Shown here piece by piece: positions 18,614 to 27,910 of a stretch of DNA of 64,000 nucleotides. Within the stretch, counting starts at the first letter, position 1. Each line of letters starts with the position of its first letter. The position numbers were made by a program, and so were the translations under genes. The notes below the pieces were generated by a model that saw only the letters and a list, made by a program, of their open reading frames with translations, ran no database searches and was not told the origin of the DNA. Source of the DNA: CAVSWT01 sp963746735 (lineage in GTDB: Bacteria; Bacteroidota; Ignavibacteria; Ignavibacteriales; Ignavibacteriaceae); contig CAVVCO010000017.1 of the NCBI GenBank assembly GCA_963746735.1, forward strand, positions 190,729-254,728, given 5' to 3'.

Positions 18614-20226
18614 TTAAGATTTGCCAGGTCTTTTGCTTCACCGAAAAGCTGGGTAGCTTTTTCAACCTGCGTATCGATCTTTAATAAAACAGAATACCAG
18701 CCTTCATTCTTCCAATAATTTCGCGCAAGCTGGGCTTTTAATCTTGCAGCAATATATGTTTTATCTTTGTCATAATCTTTTTCAACAAACTTAACACCTT
18801 TCCCTGAAGCATATTTTATAAAGTGATTTAATTCATCATTATTAAAATTAAATTCTTTTTGAAATTTCTTTAAATCATCTCCATATTTTGATTTAATTGT
18901 TTTACCATCAGAATCTATATAAGAAAGTACAAATTGATAGAACAAATTATTCTTTAAAAGATCAGTTGAATATTTAGTTATGCCCTCAGAAGGGACAAAG
19001 TAGTCAGGGGTAATTCCGCCGCCGCCATAGACAACTCTTCCAGCATGAGTTTTATATTTTGGCTTGGAAGTATCTTTTTCTGCAGTATGTTCAAGGTTGT
19101 CCATTTCAGTAGTATCTTTTCTTTCACTTACTTCAGCATAATATTCTTCAGTATTTTTAAGATGTTTATAATCTCTTTGAATCAGTCTGCCTGAAGGAGT
19201 GTAGTATCGCGATATTGTTAGTCTAACCGCGGAGTTATCAGGCAAATCAAATTGTCTTTGCACCAATCCTTTGCCGAATGTTGTTTCACCAACAATCAAA
19301 CCTCTATCCCAATCTTGAATTGCACCGGAAACAATTTCACTTGCCGAAGCACTACCTTTATTAACTAAAATAATCAAAGGAGTTTTTTCAAATGGAGATG
19401 ATTCTGATGAATAATAATCTTCATCAAATTCGGATCTTCGACCTTTTGTGTAAACAATTTTCTTTTTACCGGAAATAAATAAATCAGCAACTTTAACAGC
19501 TTGATTTAAGTATCCTCCGGGATTTCCTCTTAAATCCAGAATCAATTCCTGCATGCCTTGATTTTTAAGATCATTTAATGCACTCACCAACTCATCATAA
19601 GTAGTTTCAGCAAACCTTGAAACACTTACATACCCAATTTTATTATCAATCATAAAATGAGTATCAACTGAATACAAAGGAATTTTATCTCTTGTTATTT
19701 CATATTTAATAGGGTCTTTTACGCCATGCCTGACAATTGTAACATCAACCTTTGTTCCTGCTTTTCCGCGAAGCTTGTTTCTAACATCATCATTAGAAAT
19801 ACCAATTGCACTTTCATCATTGATTTTAATTATCCTATCACCGGACATAATACCAAGTGCCTCACTAGGTCCACCGGTAATTGGCGATACTACAGTTAAA
19901 GTATCATTTACTATTTGAAATTCAATCCCAATTCCTTCGAAATCTCCTCTAAAAGATTCTTCAACAGATTCCATTTGCTTTGCCGGAATATATACCGAAT
20001 GAGGATCCAATTTGCTGAGCATTCCATTTATTGCTGCTTCAACTAATTTTTGTGTATCTACGTTTTCAACATAATATTTTTCAGTATATGTAAGAACGTC
20101 GTTAAATTTTACAATATTATTTCTAAGATTATCATCCGAAAAAACTTTTTGTATCTGAGTACCGAGTACAATACCCAAAGTTAAAATTATTACACCGATA
20201 GGGATTTTAAAATGTTTGAAATTCAT
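18610..20226 (-). CDS. ctpA: Carboxyl-terminal processing peptidase (S41, CtpA/Prc-like)
   Basis: 538 aa periplasmic serine protease. One N-terminal membrane anchor (9-25), a PDZ domain at about 85-170 (FEGIGIEFQI...GGPSEALGIMSGDRIIKIND) and the S41 core. The catalytic Ser lies in GSASASEIVSG (291-301) and Lys319 in VGETTFGKGLVQ. The C-terminal 200 residues carry an additional helical domain common in Bacteroidota CTPs. It probably trims C-termini of envelope proteins or regulates a murein hydrolase. Middle gene of the glycosyltransferase-Wzi-ctpA-DUF3108 operon. Confidence 0.93.
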   Translation of the reverse strand: MNFKHFKIPIGVIILTLGIVLGTQIQKVFSDDNLRNNIVKFNDVLTYTEKYYVENVDTQKLVEAAINGMLSKLDPHSVYIPAKQMESVEESFRGDFEGIGIEFQIVNDTLTVVSPITGGPSEALGIMSGDRIIKINDESAIGISNDDVRNKLRGKAGTKVDVTIVRHGVKDPIKYEITRDKIPLYSVDTHFMIDNKIGYVSVSRFAETTYDELVSALNDLKNQGMQELILDLRGNPGGYLNQAVKVADLFISGKKKIVYTKGRRSEFDEDYYSSESSPFEKTPLIILVNKGSASASEIVSGAIQDWDRGLIVGETTFGKGLVQRQFDLPDNSAVRLTISRYYTPSGRLIQRDYKHLKNTEEYYAEVSERKDTTEMDNLEHTAEKDTSKPKYKTHAGRVVYGGGGITPDYFVPSEGITKYSTDLLKNNLFYQFVLSYIDSDGKTIKSKYGDDLKKFQKEFNFNNDELNHFIKYASGKGVKFVEKDYDKDKTYIAARLKAQLARNYWKNEGWYSVLLKIDTQVEKATQLFGEAKDLANLK

Positions 20227-20243
20227 CTATCTCTCCAGTTTCC

Positions 20244-21881
20244 TTAAAGCTTAACTGATAAATTCAAAAAGGAATTTGTTTCGTTGCTAGAGTAGCTTTT
20301 ATTAAAAATATTAAATACGTATGAAAATTTTATCTGGTTAATTGGTTCGTAAAATACTGAAATTGAATAATTTCTTGAATACTGTAAATCACCATCTAGA
20401 AATTTAACTCTCTCTGAATCAAACAACCTATGTCCAAGACTAATGTCGCCGCCAACATTTCTAATTGTTCCATCTTTCATAACTGGGTTTGCACCATGTT
20501 CTGCATATGAAAAGCTAGCCGTTAAACTTAATCTGTTACTAAACCTATAATTTATTTGACTAAAAAACAATCCAGTATTTGGCTGAATATCCGGTCCTAA
20601 ATTGTATCCGAAGTTTGTAAAGGCGTTTTTAATTAGTCGGTGACTAAAAGTATATGGTTCTATTCTTAAATATTCCAGATGAATATCCAAAGGGATTATA
20701 TCATACAAATTTGTTGAATATGCACCAATATTAAACATTGTTTCATTTCCCCACCAGCCTTTTCCGATTTGACCAAATTGCATATCGTCAATCAAGAAAG
20801 TAGTGAAAAGTTTCAATCCTTTGATTGATTTATTATTGTAATCAAAGAACAACATTGAATTATCTCTATCCTGGTTCGCATGCTCAACAGATTTATAAAA
20901 ATTGAAGGGGTTAAGATAGGAAAGATCTAATGGACGATCGCCATAAATTATTAATTCTCCTACACCAAAATCAAAATGACGTGAAAAATTAAAACCTATT
21001 CTATGATAGCCGATATATTTTTCTTCAATTCTAGCAGAGCCCCCAGTGATAGTATCAGTGTCATAAGAAACAGGCCCAAGTAGTTTTCCATGAAAATATG
21101 AGAAGCTAAAAAAGTCATAATTTATTTTAAAGGAAATATAATCAAATAATGGAGAGTTGCTTGCCAGAATTGATTTGGTCACTCCATAACCAACATTCAT
21201 TCGATCTCTTCCAATTTTAAATTTCACTACATCAAAATCGGCGGTTAAATAACCTGCGGTTTCATCAAAAAAGGATTCTGTGGTCGACTCATTGAATTTA
21301 TAATTGTATTTAATATCTTCTCTAGCTAATGCAGCTGTACGGTTTCCAAAAACATTCCCGTTTGTGCCGTGTATTCCAAATCCAAATTTACCTAGGAATG
21401 TTCCGCGAATTTCGCCTCCAATAACACCAATTAAGGTAGATCGGCCTGTTGAATCACTAATTTTTCTATTTATATATTCGCCTTCACCTAATAGATTAAT
21501 AAAAATATTTGCTTTGCCTGGATTAACATTATAATATAAATATTTCTCTTTTTGATTTAGAAGATCGTAATTATCTTTTCCAAATATTGCTTCAGCGTTT
21601 TCAGTTGTTCCATAAAGCTCAAGCTCAAACTCTACTTTTAAATCTTCCAGTAATTTAGTGTCTGATTTATCCAGCTTAATGTTATTTTGAATTACCTGCT
21701 GCAAATAGCCTGCTATTACTTTACGAGTTTTAGGTATTTCAAAAGAGTTGTAATGATCTATAATCTGCTGTGTCTCCATCCTATCTAAAAATTCATAAAC
21801 AGGATTATCAACACTTACATATTCGGCTTGTGCAAAAACAATCGAGGTTATAATCACGATAAGTAAAAAAACTTTCTTCAT
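20244..21881 (-). CDS. Outer-membrane beta-barrel, capsule assembly Wzi-like family
   Basis: 545 aa with a cleavable signal peptide ending ...SIVFAQA. A helical stretch (DNPVYEFLDRMETQQII...) precedes a long region of alternating aromatic/polar beta-strands. This N-terminus plus barrel matches what is annotated in Bacteroidota as capsule assembly Wzi family protein. It would sit in the outer membrane and bind or organise a surface polysaccharide. Two bases separate its start from the stop of the family 2 glycosyltransferase, consistent with a polysaccharide role. The Wzi assignment is by overall pattern, not by a single diagnostic motif. Confidence 0.7.
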   Translation of the reverse strand: MKKVFLLIVIITSIVFAQAEYVSVDNPVYEFLDRMETQQIIDHYNSFEIPKTRKVIAGYLQQVIQNNIKLDKSDTKLLEDLKVEFELELYGTTENAEAIFGKDNYDLLNQKEKYLYYNVNPGKANIFINLLGEGEYINRKISDSTGRSTLIGVIGGEIRGTFLGKFGFGIHGTNGNVFGNRTAALAREDIKYNYKFNESTTESFFDETAGYLTADFDVVKFKIGRDRMNVGYGVTKSILASNSPLFDYISFKINYDFFSFSYFHGKLLGPVSYDTDTITGGSARIEEKYIGYHRIGFNFSRHFDFGVGELIIYGDRPLDLSYLNPFNFYKSVEHANQDRDNSMLFFDYNNKSIKGLKLFTTFLIDDMQFGQIGKGWWGNETMFNIGAYSTNLYDIIPLDIHLEYLRIEPYTFSHRLIKNAFTNFGYNLGPDIQPNTGLFFSQINYRFSNRLSLTASFSYAEHGANPVMKDGTIRNVGGDISLGHRLFDSERVKFLDGDLQYSRNYSISVFYEPINQIKFSYVFNIFNKSYSSNETNSFLNLSVKL

Positions 21882-21882
21882 C

Positions 21883-22611
21883 TTACCGTACCTGTTCCCA
21901 TACTTTTGAAATTGATTTATTCTTCACAATCACAGAAACACTGTTTTTCATCCATGACCAGGTTACGTTCATGTATCCAAACTTTCTAAATCTTCGAGGT
22001 GATTCATAAACATTAATTTTATTTGTATATAATATTTTGCCAAGTTTTCTTATTCTTTTAAACAAATCAAAATCTTCACCGGCAGCAAGATTTTCATTAA
22101 AGCCATTTATTTTTTCAAATATTTCTCTTCTAATTATTTGGCACTCCCCTCTTCCCATACCGACTCCTAAATAATTTAGAGACCAGAAATATGAATTGTA
22201 TAAACCATGAAATATTTTATCAGAAAATTTTTCTTCTTCAGGAAATATTTTAACAAAGCAAGTCATAGCGATATAATTACTATTGATGAATTTATGATTT
22301 ACGTAATTAAAAAATTTTAATGGTTCTTTTAAAACTACATCGCCATTAAGAAATATAAATATTTCACCGTTTGCATGTCTTGCCCCAAGGTTTCTTCCTT
22401 CAGCAATATTCTGCTTATGACTTTTAGAATGTATTTTAACAATATCAGCAAGTTCAAGAGCAATTTTAATTGTACAATCTTTACTTCCCCCATCAGAGAT
22501 AACTACTTCAATATCATTATCTTTTCTTAATTGAGAATCGTTCAATTGGTTTAGCAATTGAGGAAGTAATTTTTCTTCATTTAAAACTGGAATAATAATA
22601 CTATACTTCAA
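21883..22611 (-). CDS. Family 2 glycosyltransferase
   Basis: 242 aa GT-A fold enzyme. The N-terminus KYSIIPVLNEEKLLPQLL is the nucleotide-sugar binding start typical of GT2. DGGSKDCT is the first Asp motif; the segment IFIFLNGDVVL replaces the usual DxD-type metal site with NGD, and GEDFDLFKRIRKLG is the ED acceptor motif. No transmembrane segments, so a soluble or peripheral enzyme. First gene of a six-gene operon. The substrate is unknown; adjacency to the Wzi-like protein suggests surface polysaccharide or lipid glycosylation. Confidence 0.85.
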   Translation of the reverse strand: MKYSIIIPVLNEEKLLPQLLNQLNDSQLRKDNDIEVVISDGGSKDCTIKIALELADIVKIHSKSHKQNIAEGRNLGARHANGEIFIFLNGDVVLKEPLKFFNYVNHKFINSNYIAMTCFVKIFPEEEKFSDKIFHGLYNSYFWSLNYLGVGMGRGECQIIRREIFEKINGFNENLAAGEDFDLFKRIRKLGKILYTNKINVYESPRRFRKFGYMNVTWSWMKNSVSVIVKNKSISKVWEQVR

Positions 22612-22809
22612 TATTATTCCTTAATAAATCAAAATAATATGAAGTTGAGCAAGAATAAGTCCGCATCTGTAAAAAATTAGATTTATAATAGTAACTATTT
22701 GAATAGAATAAAATTAATATAGAAATATTTTTACGCACAAATTTCCTAATTATAAATATTATCAAAATATCAAATAGCAATTATTTTTATATGTCATTTA
22801 TAATTTATC

Positions 22810-24321
22810 TCAGCCTTTTATTTCAGGTTTCATCTGGGGAAAGAATATAACATCACGTATTGAAGATTGATTTGTTAAAAGCATAACTAATCTATCTATT
22901 CCAATCCCAATACCGGCCGTTGGAGGCATTCCATATTCCAAAGCGCGTATAAAATCTTCATCAATCTGATGTGCCTCTTCGTCACCTGCTTCTTTCATTT
23001 TGACCTGGCCTTCAAATCGTTCTCTCTGATCAATAGGATCATTCAATTCACTAAAAGCGTTACATAATTCTCTTCCGGCAACATATCCTTCAAACCTTTC
23101 AACCAATCCTTCTTTGCTTCTATGCTTTTTGGCTAATGGAGAAATCTCGATTGGATAGTCAACTATAAAGCACGGCTGAATTAATTCAGGCTGAACAGAC
23201 TCACTAAATATTTCATCTATTAATTGAGCCTTAGTTTCATTTTTTTCAATATCAATTCCTAATTTTTTGGCACCTGATTTTAATTGCTCAACATCGGCAG
23301 TTAAAACATCTATTCCTGTTTTGGATTTAATTTCTTCAATCATTGAAATTCGTTTCCAGGGCGAAGAGAAATTTATTTTATTGCCTTCATATTCGAAGTC
23401 TAAAGTTCCGAAGACTTTTTCACAAATTGATTGAATCATCTTTTCCACGAAATTCATCATCCAATTATAATCTTTATATGCAACGTACAATTCCATCATT
23501 GTGAATTCCGGGTTATGTGTGCGGTCCATTCCTTCATTTCTAAAATCTTTTGATATTTCATAAACACCGCTAAAGCCACCGACAATTAATCTTTTTAAAT
23601 AAAGTTCATCTGCAATTCTTAAATATAAAGTAGTGTCCAGAGTATTATGATGAGTTGTAAATGGCCTTGCTGCTGCGCCTCCATATAATGGCTGAAGTAT
23701 AGGTGTTTCAACCTCAAGGTAACTATTCGAATCTAAAAAGCTTCGCATAGCAGAAATGATTTTGCTTCTCTTAATAAATACATCTTTTATTTCCGGATTT
23801 ACAATTAAATCTACATAACGCTGCCTGTACCGAAGTTCTTTGTCAGCGAATTGATCATGAACAGTTTTGTTTCCCTGTTCGTCAACTGTCTCTTTGGCAA
23901 TTGGTAAAGGTTTTAATGACTTTGAAAGCAAATCCATCTTTGTGACATGAATTGATATTTCGCCGGTTTTTGTTTTAAACGTATAGCCCTCAATACCGAT
24001 TATATCACCAATATCTAATAGCTTAAACGCATCGTAAGATTCTCCAATGTCATCTTTGCGTAAATAAATTTGAATTTTTCCTTTATCATCATGGATATTT
24101 GCAAAAGATGCTTTACCCATTTTTCTAATAGTCATTAATCTGCCTGCTATTCTAACAACTCTTTTCTCTTCATCTTTGAAATTATCTTTAATTTCTTTTG
24201 AATCGGAATCAACATCGAATGAATAACCGAATGTTTCAAATCCTTTTGCTTTTAGTTCTTGAAGTTCTTCATATCTTCTTTTAATTAAGACATTAATATC
24301 TTGCTGAATATTGTTATCCAC
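22810..24321 (-). CDS. lysS: Lysyl-tRNA synthetase, class II
   Basis: 503 aa cytoplasmic enzyme charging tRNA-Lys. N-terminal OB-fold anticodon-binding domain (about 55-170: VRIAGRLMTIRKMGKASFANI) and class II catalytic core: motif 1 around EVETPILQPLYGGAAARPF, motif 2 FRNEGMDRTHNPEFTMMELY and motif 3 GIGIGIDRLVMLLTN. Full length with no anomalies. Last gene of the trpS-scpA-scpB-rluB-dacB-lysS run, 11 bp after dacB. The following 198 bp up to the glycosyltransferase gene are AT-rich with no recognisable signal. Confidence 0.97.
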   Translation of the reverse strand: MDNNIQQDINVLIKRRYEELQELKAKGFETFGYSFDVDSDSKEIKDNFKDEEKRVVRIAGRLMTIRKMGKASFANIHDDKGKIQIYLRKDDIGESYDAFKLLDIGDIIGIEGYTFKTKTGEISIHVTKMDLLSKSLKPLPIAKETVDEQGNKTVHDQFADKELRYRQRYVDLIVNPEIKDVFIKRSKIISAMRSFLDSNSYLEVETPILQPLYGGAAARPFTTHHNTLDTTLYLRIADELYLKRLIVGGFSGVYEISKDFRNEGMDRTHNPEFTMMELYVAYKDYNWMMNFVEKMIQSICEKVFGTLDFEYEGNKINFSSPWKRISMIEEIKSKTGIDVLTADVEQLKSGAKKLGIDIEKNETKAQLIDEIFSESVQPELIQPCFIVDYPIEISPLAKKHRSKEGLVERFEGYVAGRELCNAFSELNDPIDQRERFEGQVKMKEAGDEEAHQIDEDFIRALEYGMPPTAGIGIGIDRLVMLLTNQSSIRDVIFFPQMKPEIKG

Positions 24322-24332
24322 TTATCCTCCGT

Positions 24333-25850
24333 TTATTTTCTTTTAAAGTTTGCCAAGCGAAGACAAACTAAGTCTTGAATATTTTCTGCTAATTTAATTG
24401 GAACATTAAAATTATTAACTACAATTGAATATGCAACCGGCTCATTATCACCGGTATAAACATATCCTGACATGCTTCTTACATTTTCAAGGTAACCTGT
24501 TTTAGCTCTTACATTATTCTCTGCTCTAGTCCCCTTCATCCTGGTTCCAAGTGTGCCGTCAACGCCAGCAATCGGTAAGGAATTATAAAAAGGAACAAAG
24601 TATTTGCTCTTAAACATATAATTTAAAAGAGACACAATTTGCATAGGAGTTACCAAGTTTAATCTTGATAAGCCGCTGCCGTCAACCATTATCATATTAT
24701 CAGGGTCAATGCCCATATCTAAAAACACAAAGCGTAAAGCTTCAATTCCATTTTTTACTGTACCATAACCATTTTCTTCCAGTCCAATGGTTTTTATTAA
24801 TTGTTCTGCAAAAAAGTTTTCACTATTCTTATTAATTACTTTTATGATTTCTTTTAACGGCGGAGAATAGTAAGTAAAAAGTTTTTCTGATTCTGATTGA
24901 TTTAATGGTTTTGTCAAATCATCTATATCTATTGGAAATCCTTTTACAATTATGCCTTTCGATTCCAGCACTTGCTTAAAAATAACCATTGCATATTGTG
25001 TCGGATTATTTACTGTTACAAAAGTTTTTGTAGAATCTTGATTTTTAATTGTTCCGTAAACAGTAACTAAATTTGTTCCCAACTGCCTGTAAACATCAAT
25101 ATTAGTAACTGAGTCTTTAGGAACTTTTTTTACATTATTTGCTATTACTATATAGTTCGTTTTAGGCTTTGTAACTATAGATGGATTTAAAGATTTTCCT
25201 TTTGCAGTAACTATTATGTCAACTGTATTATCGTTGAATGAAATAGCTCCAGATGGAGCAGAAAACCAATAACTTGTTTTATCCCAGGGCCAGCCTTCTC
25301 CTAAGCCGATATCATCAAATTCATTATCATCACCGATAATATTTCCGTCAATTTCATCTATACCATAATTTATTAATGAATCAGCCCAATTCTTAAATAC
25401 AGCAAGCTGGTCATTGTTATAAAATCGTCCTGATATAGTTGGGTCTCCTCTTCCCTGGACAATTAAATCCCCTATTAAAATTGAACCATCAACTTTACCG
25501 TGCATTAGAATATTTGTTGAAAATCTATAATCACTCCCAAGCAATTTTAATGCTCCGGCTGTAGTAAATAATTTTATATCCGAAGCCGGGATGAGCAATG
25601 TATTTTCATTTCGCTTATATAAATATTCGCCGGTTTCAATAGATTGAATTACTACGCCCCAAACTGCATTACTGAAATTAGGATCATGAAAAACGTCTTC
25701 CATTTGTCCCCAAAACTGCGGGATTGTTGAATAAGTAAAATTATTAGTAGAGTCTTTCTCAATTCTAACCGTTTTTGTTTCTTGTGATAAAATATAAATT
25801 GGAAACAATAAAAATATTAAAAGTAGAATTGAACAAAATTTACGGAGCAT
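24333..25850 (-). CDS. dacB: D-alanyl-D-alanine carboxypeptidase/endopeptidase (PBP4, S13 family)
   Basis: 505 aa from the ATG at 25850 (a TTG three codons upstream is also possible). The ATG start gives a clean signal peptide MLRKFCSILLLIFLLFPIYILS. The three penicillin-binding motifs are present: S90-D-I-K93, S-E-N within NKNSENFFAEQ and K-T-G within RAKTGYLENV. The typical domain insert between the first and second motif is present. It cleaves terminal D-Ala or cross-links in periplasmic peptidoglycan. The start overlaps rluB by 11 bp. Confidence 0.94.
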   Translation of the reverse strand: MLRKFCSILLLIFLLFPIYILSQETKTVRIEKDSTNNFTYSTIPQFWGQMEDVFHDPNFSNAVWGVVIQSIETGEYLYKRNENTLLIPASDIKLFTTAGALKLLGSDYRFSTNILMHGKVDGSILIGDLIVQGRGDPTISGRFYNNDQLAVFKNWADSLINYGIDEIDGNIIGDDNEFDDIGLGEGWPWDKTSYWFSAPSGAISFNDNTVDIIVTAKGKSLNPSIVTKPKTNYIVIANNVKKVPKDSVTNIDVYRQLGTNLVTVYGTIKNQDSTKTFVTVNNPTQYAMVIFKQVLESKGIIVKGFPIDIDDLTKPLNQSESEKLFTYYSPPLKEIIKVINKNSENFFAEQLIKTIGLEENGYGTVKNGIEALRFVFLDMGIDPDNMIMVDGSGLSRLNLVTPMQIVSLLNYMFKSKYFVPFYNSLPIAGVDGTLGTRMKGTRAENNVRAKTGYLENVRSMSGYVYTGDNEPVAYSIVVNNFNVPIKLAENIQDLVCLRLANFKRK

Positions 25851-26541
25851 ATTCTTCAACTATTTTTTTTATTTCAGAGTCAGACAATTTTCTATAGCTG
25901 CCAAGTGGTATATCAGCAGTAAGTCCGGCAAAACTTTTACGATTTAATGATTGAACAGTATAACCCAAGACCCCGAACATATTCTTAACAAAATGATTTC
26001 TTCCTTCAACACAATCTACAACTAAATTCTTTTTATTTTTCGAAACTTTAATTCTTATAAACTTTCCTTTTTTACCATCCAAATACACGCCCTTTAACAA
26101 CTGAGCTTTATCCTCTTCAGATAAATATTTGTCCAACGTTACTTCATATTCCCGCGGAACATGATTTGCCGGATGAGATAATAGATTTTTAAATTCTCCA
26201 TCATTTGTAAGGATTAAAACTCCGGTTGTGTTGTAATCTAATCTACCAACAGGATAAATTCTTTCATTTGTTTTTATTAAATCAACAACCGTATTCCTAT
26301 TTTTTTCATCGTCAGTAGAAGTTATTACGCCTTTAGGCTTATTCATTAAAAAATACAATTTCCTTTTTAGGGAAAGTTTCTCACCGTCTAAAGTAATTAC
26401 ATCATCAGCTTCATTAACTCTATATGAAAGGTCCATTACAATTTTATCGTTTATTGATATTCTCCCTTGAAGAATATATTCTTCAGCTTTCCTGCGTGAC
26501 GCAATACCGCAATCTGCTATAAATTTATTAAGTCTCATCAT
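25840..26541 (-). CDS. rluB: 23S rRNA pseudouridine synthase, RsuA/RluB family
   Basis: 233 aa. N-terminal S4 RNA-binding domain (RLNKFIADCGIASRRKAEEYI...GRISINDKIV) and the RsuA-type catalytic core with the Asp motif GRLDYNTTGVLILTNDG and the GRNHFVKNMFGVLGY motif. Probably modifies helix 80-93 region of 23S rRNA (RluB-like), though RluE/RluF cannot be excluded. The start could be either of two adjacent ATGs. Lies downstream of and overlapping scpB, an arrangement (scpA-scpB-rluB) widely conserved in bacteria. Confidence 0.93.
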   Translation of the reverse strand: MMRLNKFIADCGIASRRKAEEYILQGRISINDKIVMDLSYRVNEADDVITLDGEKLSLKRKLYFLMNKPKGVITSTDDEKNRNTVVDLIKTNERIYPVGRLDYNTTGVLILTNDGEFKNLLSHPANHVPREYEVTLDKYLSEEDKAQLLKGVYLDGKKGKFIRIKVSKNKKNLVVDCVEGRNHFVKNMFGVLGYTVQSLNRKSFAGLTADIPLGSYRKLSDSEIKKIVEEYAP

Positions 26542-27178
26542 CGCTCAATTCTGATTCAGCATTTTCATTTTCGACAGTTTCTTCAATTACATTCATCATA
26601 ATCTTTCTTCTCTGTTCAATAAAATCTTCATCCTTCATAATTTCTTCAATTTCTCTTGGCTTTGGAAGATCGCTTAATCTATTTAATCCAAAATATTTCA
26701 AAAATTCCGGAGTAGTGCTGTATAAAAGCGGCCTGCCTATAGTCTCAGCGCGGCCGGAAATTGTAATTAAACTTTTTTCAAGTAAAGTATTAATTATATA
26801 ATCTGAGTTAACGCCTCTGATTATTTCTAACTCAGGTTTAGTAATTGGCTGTTTATAAGCAATAATAGCAAGTGTTTCCAACGCTGCTGAACTTAATCTT
26901 CTTTTGCTTTTTTCGGAAGAAAGGTAACCGAGGTATTTTGAATATTCCGGTCGGGTAGCAAATAAAAATCCTCCCGCAACTGAAATAATTTTAAATGAAG
27001 AATTTGACCCTTCATATTTTGAATTTAATTCTTCAACACATTTCTCAATATCTTCATTACCTATTTGAATCTCTTCGCCATCTATACCTTTAATTGCTTT
27101 AATTATTTCTACTGGCTGCAATGGCTCATCTGAAGAAAAGATTAAGCTTTCGATTACTGAATTATAAATGTTATCCAT
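26528..27178 (-). CDS. scpB: Segregation and condensation protein B
   Basis: 216 aa winged-helix protein, the partner of SMC-ScpA in chromosome condensation. Recognised by the first wHTH (SLIFSSDEPLQPVEIIKAI) and the diagnostic second wHTH block: LSSAALETLAIIAYKQPITKPE..., then RGVNSDYIINTLLEKSLI..GR.ETIGRPLLYSTT..FL. A poorly conserved acidic C-terminal tail (ENENAESELSDDET) follows. It overlaps scpA by 8 bp and rluB by 14 bp. Confidence 0.95.
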   Translation of the reverse strand: MDNIYNSVIESLIFSSDEPLQPVEIIKAIKGIDGEEIQIGNEDIEKCVEELNSKYEGSNSSFKIISVAGGFLFATRPEYSKYLGYLSSEKSKRRLSSAALETLAIIAYKQPITKPELEIIRGVNSDYIINTLLEKSLITISGRAETIGRPLLYSTTPEFLKYFGLNRLSDLPKPREIEEIMKDEDFIEQRRKIMMNVIEETVENENAESELSDDET

Positions 27179-27908
27179 TTTCTATCTCGCCGGTAAAATC
27201 AAATTTAATTAGTACAAAATCATTAAAATTATCAGACACTTTAATTCCCAATCTTCCAACTTTTACTAATTCTAAAAGAGCAACAAATGTAATTACAATT
27301 CTAATTTTTTCTTTCATCCCGTTCACCAGGCTGATAAAATGTAATTCATTTTTATCACCGAAACATTCATATATATAATTAATTTGCTCATCAATTGTAA
27401 TATTAATTTTTCTTATTTCATGAACCGGCTGCTCTTTTAATCCTTCAATAACTTTTTTAAATGCTTTAGCAAGATCATAAATAGAAACATTTTTTAATAA
27501 GATTTCGTAATCAGGCGGAGCTATTTTTTCATCTTCAGAATAATTACCGCGGTAACTTATCTTTCTTTGATTTGATTCGAAAAAAGATAACTCTTCCGAC
27601 ATCTCTTTATACTTTTTATATTCTAAAAGAGCCTGTATCAAATCAGCTCTTGGATCAATCTCTTCGCCTTTCTCGTCAACTTCTCTCGGAAGCAGCATCC
27701 TTGCTTTAATGTGCATTAAAGTCGAAGCCATCAAAATAAAATCGCCAGCAGTTTCAAGATCAAGGGTTCTAATCAAATTTACATATTCCAAAAACTCTTT
27801 AGTTATTTTGGAAATTGGAATGTCATAAATATTCAGTTCATCTCTCTTAATAAAAAAGAGAAGTAAATCCAATGGACCTTCAAAATGATCAAGCTTAATT
27901 TTATACAA
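27171..27908 (-). CDS. scpA: Segregation and condensation protein A
   Basis: 245 aa kleisin. The N-terminus YKIKLDHFEGPLDLLLFFIKRDELNIYDIPISKIT is the classic SMC-binding helix. The middle is Lys/Glu-rich, and the C-terminal winged helix (VRIVITFVALLELVKVGRLGIKVSDNF) binds the other SMC head. Stops at 27171 within the start of scpB. Two bases separate its start from the trpS stop, so trpS, scpA and scpB form one operon. Confidence 0.95.
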   Translation of the reverse strand: MYKIKLDHFEGPLDLLLFFIKRDELNIYDIPISKITKEFLEYVNLIRTLDLETAGDFILMASTLMHIKARMLLPREVDEKGEEIDPRADLIQALLEYKKYKEMSEELSFFESNQRKISYRGNYSEDEKIAPPDYEILLKNVSIYDLAKAFKKVIEGLKEQPVHEIRKINITIDEQINYIYECFGDKNELHFISLVNGMKEKIRIVITFVALLELVKVGRLGIKVSDNFNDFVLIKFDFTGEIENG

Positions 27909-27910
27909 TT

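Noticed and set aside
22612..22809. 198-bp gap between lysS and the glycosyltransferase gene as a possible small RNA or riboswitch site
   Set aside because: Only AT-rich sequence with no recognised structure, consensus or terminator.
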